Source: Bifidobacteriaceae bacterium (lineage in GTDB: Bacteria > Actinomycetota > Actinomycetes > Actinomycetales > WQXJ01). Taken from it: a stretch of DNA of 8,575 nt. The stretch lies in the NCBI GenBank assembly GCA_031261885.1, contig JAISIU010000214.1, positions 1-8,575 of the forward strand, read 5' to 3'. Every line of letters starts with the position of its first letter. Position 1 is the first letter of the stretch. The notes below the pieces were generated by a model. That model did not search any database. It was not told the origin of the DNA and saw only the letters and a list, made by a program, of their open reading frames with translations. This document shows, one piece after another, positions 1-5,423 of this stretch. Both the position numbers and the translations under genes were made by a program.

Positions 1-1379
1 CCCTCGGGGTGGTGGGGGGGGGGGCGGCCGGGGGGGCCGCGGGGCGGGTGGGGGCCCAGCTGGGGGGCGGCCGGGCCGGGCGGCGCGGCCGCGCGGCGGT
101 CCGCGGCCTCGTATTCGGCGGCCACGGTGCCGAGGCTCAACAGGTCGCCGGGTTGGGACGGCACGAGCCCGACCGTGGCGGCGCGGGTGGGCGTGGCGCC
201 GGGCCGGGCGCGCCGGCCGCGGGCGCGGAATGGCCAGTGGCGGTGTTTCGCCTGGGCAGCGGCTCTCCCTGACCAACCCCCGCCCTCAGAGGGTGGGGCG
301 ATTGGCGCGTTGCCGCCGGGCCAGTGGGTGATTTCACCGGATTCCGACTCCCCGGCGCCGTGCAACGCCCACAAAAGGCTCGACTTACCCGAGCCGTTGC
401 GGCCCATGAGCGCCGTGACGCGCCCCGCCACGAGGTCGAGGTCGACGCCGTCGACGGCCAACACCCGGCCGTACCGCACCGTGACGCCGCGCGCCCGCAA
501 CACGACGGGGCCGTCCGGTTCGGCCGGCCCGGCGGCGGCCTCTCCCCCGAACCGGGCGGGCGGCGCCACGGGCAGCCGGTCCGCCAGTTCGGGCACGCGG
601 CGACGCGCGTCGCGCACCGTCAGCGGCAGCGGCCGCCATCCGGCGACGCGGCCGAGTTCGACGACGGGCGGCGCCAACGGGGCGCCGGCCAGGATCGCCT
701 CGGGCCGGCCGGCCCGGACGCGGCCGTCGGCGCCGACCTCTAAAATCCGGTCGGCGAACTGCACGGCCCGCTCCAGGCGGTGCTCCGCCATCACGACGGT
801 CAGGCCGAGGTCGTGGACCAGCCGTGTGATCGCGGCCAGCACCTCCTCGGCCGCGGCCGGGTCGAGCGCCGAGGTCGGCTCGTCGAGGACGAGGGCCTGC
901 GGCATCGGCGTCAAAGCCGCCCCGATCGCGACCCGCTGCGCCTGCCCGGCGGACAGTGTCGCGAGCGGCCGGTCCCGGAGCTCGGCCAGCCCGAGGAGGT
1001 CGAACATGTCCTCGACGCGCCGGCGCATGACGGCCGGTTCCACGCCGAGTTGCTCCATGGTCCAGGCCAGTTCCGCCTCGACCGTGTCCGTGACGAAACC
1101 GCGCACCGGGTCCTGGATCACGTAGCCGACGGTTTCGGCCAGCTGCCTGGGCGGATAGTCGCGCGTGGACCGCCCGCCCACGGTCACCGCGCCGGCCAGC
1201 GTGCCGCCCGTGAAGTGCGGCACCAACCCGTTCATGGCCTTCAGCAGCGTCGACTTGCCGGAGCCGGTGGGGCCGATGACGAGCGCCAGCTCGCCGTCCC
1301 GGAGGTCGAGGTCCACGTCCCGGAGCGTGGGATCGGCGTTCCCGGCGTACGTGAACGTCACGTGGTCGAATCGGATCAT
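1..1379 (-). CDS. Double ABC ATPase of an ECF-type transporter (partial, runs off left edge)
   Basis: This protein would hydrolyse ATP at the inner membrane face to drive the EcfT-containing transporter encoded just upstream. The frame is open from the ATG at 1379 to the window edge, about 459 residues, so the C-terminus is missing. The first nucleotide-binding domain is complete: Walker A GPTGSGKST (36-44), Q-loop VIQDP (87-91), signature LSAGQ (142-146, Ala for the usual first Gly), Walker B ALVLDEPTSALD (162-173) and H-loop AEHR (198-201). A second domain begins near residue 292, with Walker A GRNGSGKSS (326-334) and a Q-loop region VGLVPSQPGDLL (403-414). It then enters a Pro/Gly/Ala-rich stretch at the window edge, so its signature and Walker B cannot be seen. 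The start overlaps the EcfT stop as ATGA, implying translational coupling. Family assignment is firm; the substrate is inferred from the B12-regulated operon. The G-tract-rich first 100 bases may be poor sequence. Confidence 0.9.
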   Translation of the reverse strand, partial: MIRFDHVTFTYAGNADPTLRDVDLDLRDGELALVIGPTGSGKSTLLKAMNGLVPHFTGGTLAGAVTVGGRSTRDYPPRQLAETVGYVIQDPVRGFVTDTVEAELAWTMEQLGVEPAVMRRRVEDMFDLLGLAELRDRPLATLSAGQAQRVAIGAALTPMPQALVLDEPTSALDPAAAEEVLAAITRLVHDLGLTVVMAEHRLERAVQFADRILEVGADGRVRAGRPEAILAGAPLAPPVVELGRVAGWRPLPLTVRDARRRVPELADRLPVAPPARFGGEAAAGPAEPDGPVVLRARGVTVRYGRVLAVDGVDLDLVAGRVTALMGRNGSGKSSLLWALHGAGESESGEITHWPGGNAPIAPPSEGGGWSGRAAAQAKHRHWPFRARGRRARPGATPTRAATVGLVPSQPGDLLSLGTVAAEYEAADRRAAAPPGPAAPQLGPHPPRGPPGRPPPHHPE

Positions 1380-2746
1380 CGCGCCACCCCCGCTCGCACG
1401 GCCACCCTCAGCGGGCCGCCGATGCCGGCGCCCATCCGCTGGGTGCGGCCCGGCCGCGCGCGCCGGGCGGGCGGCACCGGCAGCCACAGCGGGGAGGCCG
1501 CGGCGAGCAGCCCCACGAGCGCGAGGATCGGCACGGCCGGCCAGGCCAGCACCCCTGCGGCCGGTATGACGGCCGCCGGGCTCAGAGCGCGCGCGGCCAG
1601 CACGCCGGCGAGACCGGCCGCGCCCGCCGCCGCGACCGCCCACTCGGGCCGGCCCCACGGCTGGCGCCGGTAGCGGGTGCGCACCACGCGCCCGCCCAGC
1701 AGTCTGAGCGCGCAGCCGAGCAGCACGAGGCCGGCCGCCAGCGCCGCGACACCGACGATGACGGTCGTGGACACCGTGGAACGGGCGCCCCGGGCGGATG
1801 AGGCCGGGCCGAAACCCGTGCCACCGCCGCTGAGCAGCGCGAACACACTGACGCCGAGACCGAGCAGCGCACCGCACCCGGCCAACGCCGTGGCCCGGCG
1901 GCGGGCCCGCCCCACGGGCCGGACCCGGCCGAAGCCGCGGGCGTCCATCGCGGCCGCGAGCGCCAACGACCCGTCGAGGGCGTCCGCCAGCACGGGCACG
2001 ACGATGCCGCGGAACCAGCCGGCCCGTCCCTCGCCCCGGCGGGCCGCCTCGGCCCTCGGGCCGCTGACCCCGCTACCGGCCGGCCGGCCCGCGACCTCCA
2101 ACACGCGGCGGGCCCGCCGGACCCGCGTGACCGAGGCGGCCAGCTGCGGGAAGGCGGTGAGGGCGACGACGATGACGGTGCCGGCCTCGTACAGCGCGCG
2201 CGGCACCGACGCCAGCAGCCGCTTGGGGCTGGCCAGGCAGTTCGCGGCGCCCACCGCCAGGATGATGACCCCGAGCCGCAGCCCGTCAGTGACGCCCGCC
2301 AGCAGCGATTCGGCCGTCAGCGGGCCGAGCAGCTGGATCCCGGCCAGATGGCCCGGGAGCTGGATGACAGGCAGATGGAGCAACACCGTGGTGCCGGTCG
2401 GGTCGGCGAACACGGCCCGGAAGGCCACGCGGATCACGACCACCGCGACCGCCAGCCCCACGTACAGGCGCAGGCTCATGGCCCACGGCTCATCCCCGCG
2501 CCTGGCCACCACGACGGCCAGCACGACGGCCGCGATCAGCACGAGCAGCAGCGGGTTCGCCGTGCTCGCGGCCGTCAGCGCCAGGCCGGCCGCCCACACC
2601 CACCACGCGCCCGGGTGGAGGCGCGAGGCAGATCCGGACCGCCCGGTATCGGACGCTGTCTTCCCGAAAGGCGACCCGCCAGCATCCCGCACGGCACCCC
2701 CGAAAGGCGACCGGCCGGCATCGGGCACGGCCCGCTCACTGCTCAC
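1376..2746 (-). CDS. EcfT/CbiQ-like energy-coupling transmembrane protein
   Basis: Predicted 456-residue integral membrane protein, the scaffold that links the ATPases to the substrate-binding part of an ECF-type importer. The GTG at 2746 is chosen because GGAGG (2758-2754) lies 7 bases upstream. Residues 1-45 are a hydrophilic, repeat-containing tail. Hydrophobic segments follow at about 47-82, 93-110, 146-170 and 186-206. A charged cytoplasmic coupling region (207-283) contains the two short helices' motifs: RRARRV (210-215), where ARG is more usual, and the canonical-looking DARGFGR (268-274). Four more hydrophobic stretches follow (about 284-306, 326-350, 368-388 and 392-420), making it longer than most EcfT/CbiQ proteins. 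It overlaps the preceding gene's stop by 11 bases and shares ATGA with the next gene. EcfT-like identity is confident. Whether it carries cobalamin, a precursor or cobalt is inference from the riboswitch and the surface proteins. Confidence 0.88.
   Translation of the reverse strand: MSSERAVPDAGRSPFGGAVRDAGGSPFGKTASDTGRSGSASRLHPGAWWVWAAGLALTAASTANPLLLVLIAAVVLAVVVARRGDEPWAMSLRLYVGLAVAVVVIRVAFRAVFADPTGTTVLLHLPVIQLPGHLAGIQLLGPLTAESLLAGVTDGLRLGVIILAVGAANCLASPKRLLASVPRALYEAGTVIVVALTAFPQLAASVTRVRRARRVLEVAGRPAGSGVSGPRAEAARRGEGRAGWFRGIVVPVLADALDGSLALAAAMDARGFGRVRPVGRARRRATALAGCGALLGLGVSVFALLSGGGTGFGPASSARGARSTVSTTVIVGVAALAAGLVLLGCALRLLGGRVVRTRYRRQPWGRPEWAVAAAGAAGLAGVLAARALSPAAVIPAAGVLAWPAVPILALVGLLAAASPLWLPVPPARRARPGRTQRMGAGIGGPLRVAVRAGVAR
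2628..2735 (-). repeat. Three copies of a 36-bp tandem repeat inside ecfT
   Basis: Three consecutive 36-base units (2628-2663, 2664-2699, 2700-2735) encode the N-terminal tail of the EcfT-like protein. The two copies nearest the start share CCGAAAGGCGACC (plus strand, at 2664 and 2700); the third is more diverged. In the protein they read as degenerate 12-residue units: PDAGRSPFG, RDAGGSPFG and SDTGRSG. The period is a multiple of three, so gain or loss of a unit keeps the frame. Confidence 0.75.
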
Positions 2747-3572
2747 GGCGGCGCCTCCGAGCCGCCGCGCCGATGACGACGAGGCAGACCGCGACCACGA
2801 TGACGGCGATCCCGAGCGCCGGGCCGCCGCGGATGACGCTGCCGAACCCCGCCGCTTGGGAGGACTTGGGCGCCCAGAAGTGCGAGGCGGCCGAGGCCGC
2901 CCGGACCGAGGCCTCGCTCGCCTCGATGGCTGAGAGTTCCGTGGCGGGGATGACGGGCGGGCCGGCCACGGCGCTGCCGGTCCGGGCCGTGGGAGCGGCG
3001 GCGGCCGAGGCGCCCGGCCCGAACCGCGGCGGATCCCCCGCGCCGAACGCCCACCCCTCGACCGCGCCGGCGGCCGGGTGGTCGTTGCCGGCCCCGACGG
3101 CCGAATAGGTCCAGGCGCGGCCCTGGGCGCCGGCCTTCCAATAGGACCAGTAGGCGCTCGCGGGGGCGCCGTTGCAGGGGTCCGGCCGGGAGTCGAGCTG
3201 GCAGATGAACCCGACCTGCCCCGGCACGAAGGTGGCCGTGAAGCCCGCGGCGCGCAGCGCGTCGAGGCCGGTCTTCGGCTTGGAGCGGGCGCAGCCGAGG
3301 GCGATGCCGCCGAGCGGGCCGAAGTCGACGACGACGGTGACGCCCTTCTGGTCCGTGCAGGCGGCACCCGTCACGGCGGGGGACGCGGCGGCGGACACGG
3401 CCGTGACGGCGGCTGGTGACGCGGCGGCGGACGGACTCCCGGCGGCCTCGGCGCAGGCCGCTGCCGGCCCTCCCCCCAGCGCGAACGCGACGATGATGGC
3501 CGCGACCGGCCGCCTCAGACGGCCCGGGCGCCGGCCACTGCGGCCGGACCGGGCCCTGACTGCATGTGGCAT
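2736..3572 (-). CDS. Membrane-anchored DUF4430-like (SCO2322-type) surface protein
   Basis: Predicted 278-residue exported protein, likely part of the surface receptor for a corrinoid. A signal sequence with a basic start and hydrophobic core (about 22-39) is followed by an Ala/Ser-rich spacer to about 70. The globular domain (about 72-180) resembles DUF4430, the family related to the C-terminal beta domain of animal transcobalamin and intrinsic factor. Visible marks are VTVVVDFG (78-85), TGLDALRAAGF (101-111), the YWSYW motif (141-145), the WTYSAVGAG stretch (154-162) and VEGWAFG (171-177). Cysteines 72, 94, 124 and 133 could form two disulfides. A Pro/Ala-rich stalk leads to one transmembrane helix (252-270) and an RRRRR stop-transfer signal, so the domain should sit outside, tethered by its C-terminus. 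The start is one base after the toroid gene's stop (TGA-G-ATG). Domain identity is fairly sure by motif; ligand binding is inferred. Confidence 0.85.
   Translation of the reverse strand: MPHAVRARSGRSGRRPGRLRRPVAAIIVAFALGGGPAAACAEAAGSPSAAASPAAVTAVSAAASPAVTGAACTDQKGVTVVVDFGPLGGIALGCARSKPKTGLDALRAAGFTATFVPGQVGFICQLDSRPDPCNGAPASAYWSYWKAGAQGRAWTYSAVGAGNDHPAAGAVEGWAFGAGDPPRFGPGASAAAAPTARTGSAVAGPPVIPATELSAIEASEASVRAASAASHFWAPKSSQAAGFGSVIRGGPALGIAVIVVAVCLVVIGAAARRRRREQ
2754..2758 (-). promoter_or_regulatory. Ribosome binding site fixing the EcfT GTG start
   Basis: GGAGG on the minus strand, 7 bases before the GTG at 2746, inside the end of the upstream coding sequence. It decides the start of the EcfT-like gene, since no equally placed ATG exists. 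Confidence 0.7.
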
Positions 3573-3573
3573 C

Positions 3574-5001
3574 TCAGCGGCCACTGTCCTTCGAGAGGGA
3601 ACCCGAACCGACGCCGTATGTGGACCGGTACCCGTACCCGTAGCTCGGGCTGGGCGAGGCGCTGACGCTCGGGGAGGCCGTCGGGGCGTACTCGACGCCG
3701 AGCAGGGTCGGCATGTCGTCACCCTCGAGCGCGACCACGCCCTGGGCCGTGGCGCGGGCGTCCGAGGTCCCCGAGGCGCCCACCGGCAGGCCGCCGTCCG
3801 AGTTCTGGACCGACGCGAGGAACTCGCGGCCCGCCAGCGCGGCCTTCTGGATGGCCTTGCGGTCGTCCTTGACGACCTTGTAGGCCGAGAGCAGGCCCAT
3901 GACCGCCATCGCCGTCGAGTTGACCGAGGCCGTCTTGCCGGAGGACGAGGCGCTCGCCGCCGGGGAGACGGATGAGCCGGCAGACGCGGACGAGCTGGAC
4001 CACGAGCCGTCCTCGCTCTGGTGGTGGGCCAGCCAGACGGCGCCCGAGAGCACGTCCTTGGGTTGGCCGCCGGCCGCGGCCAGCGCCTGGACCACGAGTC
4101 CGGTGGTGTCGACGTCGCCCACGCAGGAGGTGGCCGATGCCGTCTCGTCCGTGTCGGTGCCGGAGTCCAGATCCGTGGACGTCGAGTCGTCATCGGCGCC
4201 GAAGTCCGTGCCGGTGTCCTGGCCCGAGTCGCTGTCGAAGTCCGTGTCGCCGTCGCTGTCCGAGTCCGAGTAGTCGGCGTCCGCGGACGCGGAGGCGGAG
4301 GCGCCGCCGGCGTCGAACGAGGCCGGCCACGACCCGTCCTTGCACTGAGCGCCGACCAGGTATTGGACTGGGTCGGCGTGCAGCGACGCGAGCGTGCCCT
4401 GCTGGAGGTAGTAGAGGATGGCGAGCGCCTGGCCCGTGGGGGTCGAGTAGTCGCCGGAGGACGAGGAGTCCGTGAACCGGCCCGAGGACTGCAGCCGCCC
4501 GGTCAGGAGCGCGGAGGCGTCGAAGTCCGTCTCTGCCGGCAGGCCGGGCGTGCCGAGCGCGAGGCCGAGCTTCGCGGTGGCCGCGGCGTAGATCGCTTTG
4601 GCGCCCTGGCCCGTGTAGGACTTGATCTGCGCCTTGTCCGCCAGCCAGGCACCGATCTGGCTGGTCTGGTCCACCTGGTTGGCCGCGACCATGGCCCACA
4701 GCGTGTCGATCGTGAGCCCGGGGTCGTCATAGGTGGAGCCGCCGGAGGTGCTGACCTCGTGGTTGGAGTCCTTCAGCGTGGTGCTGAGCCACGTGGCGGC
4801 CTTGACCGCGTCGGCTTGGAGCGCGGCGGCGGCCGAGGCCGAGCTGGTCGCGCTGGGTTTGGCCGAGGCCGTCTGGCTGGCCGATTCGTCGCCGACCGAC
4901 GGCGTGCTGATGGCCTTGGAGCCGCCGGAGCAGGCGGCGAGGGAGATGGCCGCGAGGGCGCAGGTGAGTGCCGCGAGGATGCGGCTGGGACGGGGAGACA
5001 T
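3574..5001 (-). CDS. Lipoprotein with alpha/alpha-toroid (transcobalamin/terpenoid-cyclase-like) repeats
   Basis: Predicted 475-residue lipoprotein and first gene of the B12-riboswitch operon, proposed to capture corrinoids outside the cell. A basic n-region and hydrophobic core end in the lipobox LAAC (21-24), so Cys24 should be lipidated. After a Ser/Ala linker, residues 62-435 show helix-pair repeats with turn motifs of the toroid superfamily: DDPGLTIDTLWA (92-103), CKDGSW (220-225), VDTTGLVVQALAA (297-309), SEDGSW (329-334) and NSDGG (400-404). A Ser/Tyr/Gly-rich tail follows. An Asp/Ser-rich insert (about 243-287) splits the toroid between Cys220 and Cys293. Automatic annotation often labels such proteins prenyltransferase or squalene-cyclase-like, but the export signal and riboswitch argue against that enzymatic role. 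The ATG at 5001 is chosen over the upstream ATG at 5121 because it gives a proper signal peptide and has GGAAGG upstream. Its stop lies one base before the DUF4430-like gene. Confidence 0.88.
   Translation of the reverse strand: MSPRPSRILAALTCALAAISLAACSGGSKAISTPSVGDESASQTASAKPSATSSASAAAALQADAVKAATWLSTTLKDSNHEVSTSGGSTYDDPGLTIDTLWAMVAANQVDQTSQIGAWLADKAQIKSYTGQGAKAIYAAATAKLGLALGTPGLPAETDFDASALLTGRLQSSGRFTDSSSSGDYSTPTGQALAILYYLQQGTLASLHADPVQYLVGAQCKDGSWPASFDAGGASASASADADYSDSDSDGDTDFDSDSGQDTGTDFGADDDSTSTDLDSGTDTDETASATSCVGDVDTTGLVVQALAAAGGQPKDVLSGAVWLAHHQSEDGSWSSSSASAGSSVSPAASASSSGKTASVNSTAMAVMGLLSAYKVVKDDRKAIQKAALAGREFLASVQNSDGGLPVGASGTSDARATAQGVVALEGDDMPTLLGVEYAPTASPSVSASPSPSYGYGYRSTYGVGSGSLSKDSGR
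4141..4275 (-). repeat. Low-complexity acidic Asp/Ser/Thr codon tract
   Basis: GAC/TCC/TCG/ACG-rich coding tract giving about 45 residues dominated by Asp, Ser, Thr and Gly, including DSDSDGDTDFD. No exact repeat unit is kept; it is a compositional tract inside the toroid lipoprotein, flanked by two cysteine codons. DxDxDG-like spacing suggests possible divalent-cation binding, but this is inference. Confidence 0.8.
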
Positions 5002-5014
5002 GGGTGAGAATGAA

Positions 5015-5020
5015 CCTTCC
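5015..5020 (-). promoter_or_regulatory. Ribosome binding site of the toroid lipoprotein gene
   Basis: GGAAGG on the minus strand, 13 bases before the ATG at 5001, a somewhat long spacing. Its first two G residues (5020, 5019) fall in the 3' arm of the adjacent hairpin, so access could be controlled by the upstream riboswitch. Confidence 0.55.
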
Positions 5021-5050
5021 GTGAGTGGTCCACCGCAGGGCCACCCACGG
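5019..5050 (-). promoter_or_regulatory. Putative RBS-sequestering hairpin (riboswitch expression platform)
   Basis: In the minus-strand RNA, CCGUGGGUGG (5050-5041) can pair with CCACUCACGG (5028-5019) over 10 pairs, one of them a G-U wobble, closing a 12-base loop. The 3' arm ends in the first GG of the GGAAGG ribosome binding site. No U-tract follows, so a translational switch fits better than an intrinsic terminator. Confidence 0.55.
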
Positions 5051-5051
5051 G

Positions 5052-5074
5052 CGGCCGGCAAGAGAAGCCGGCCG
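5052..5074 (-). promoter_or_regulatory. GC-rich hairpin downstream of the B12 aptamer
   Basis: Perfect 8-bp stem CGGCCGGC / GCCGGCCG closing a 7-base loop (UUCUCUU on the RNA). It lies between the B12 box and the RBS hairpin, where the loop could serve as the aptamer's kissing-loop partner (P13/L13-like) or as part of the switch. The stem is certain; the role is inferred. Confidence 0.55.
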
Positions 5075-5119
5075 GGCGCGGGCTCCTGTGCTGTAGACCG
5101 CGACAGTGAAACTGGAGCC

Positions 5120-5325
5120 ACTCGCCGCGACGACGGGTTTTCCGACTCGGCCGCCCCGCCGGGTCACCGCCGCCGCCCGCTTGGCCGGAATACTCCGGTG
5201 CGCGGTGCGCGGCTGGTCCGCCGATGACGGCCTCACGGTTGCGGGTCAGCGCCGGTTTCGCACCGGACTTGCCCCGCCCTCGCGGGCAGGCCCACCCTAC
5301 CGCACCCGCCGTGCCCGTCATCCGG
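5120..5325 (-). ncRNA. Cobalamin riboswitch (B12 element)
   Basis: On the minus strand, 5273-5232 matches the conserved cobalamin-riboswitch core: GGCAAGTCCGGTGCGAAACC followed by CTGACCCGC and ACCGTGAG. The 3' B12 box is at about 5149-5129, reading CGAGTCGGAAAACCCGTC. GACGGG (5319-5314) and CCCGTC (5137-5132) can close the outer P1 stem. Spacing between the two conserved blocks (about 80 bases) leaves room for the peripheral P6-P11 arms. It sits about 120 bases before the toroid lipoprotein start and should lower operon expression when adenosylcobalamin is plentiful, probably by hiding the ribosome binding site. The ends are approximate. No convincing promoter was found between 5325 and 5423. 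Confidence 0.92.
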
Positions 5326-5423
5326 AAAACGCCCGATGCCGTCCCTCACCCTCCGCTCTCGCACACAGCCTTGGCAGTTATTCAGCACGATTCGGATATC
5401 AGGACGATGCGCGGACCGGCGAC
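5326..5423. other. Intergenic gap between fic and the B12 riboswitch
   Basis: Less GC-rich than its surroundings. It must hold the fic transcript end and the promoter of the B12 operon, but I see neither a clear terminator hairpin nor a convincing -10/-35 pair. Confidence 0.5.

Noticed and set aside
127..1125. Long plus-strand open frame (332 residues) across the ATPase gene
   Set aside because: It is a high-GC shadow of the minus-strand ATPase, whose Walker A, Q-loop, signature, Walker B and H-loop are all visible; the plus frame has Arg/Ser/Pro-rich composition and no domain.
1677..2933. Plus-strand open frame (418 residues) opposite ecfT
   Set aside because: Composition is typical of an antisense GC-rich frame, while the minus strand gives clear membrane helices and coupling motifs.
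3574..5001. Reading the toroid protein as a prenyltransferase or squalene cyclase
   Set aside because: It is exported and lipidated, lacks a visible catalytic DxDD or similar motif in a proper context, and sits in a B12-controlled transport operon.
5002..5121. ATG at 5121 as start of the toroid lipoprotein
   Set aside because: It would start within or at the edge of the riboswitch and put 40 residues before the signal peptide; the ATG at 5001 has a lipoprotein signal and a ribosome binding site.
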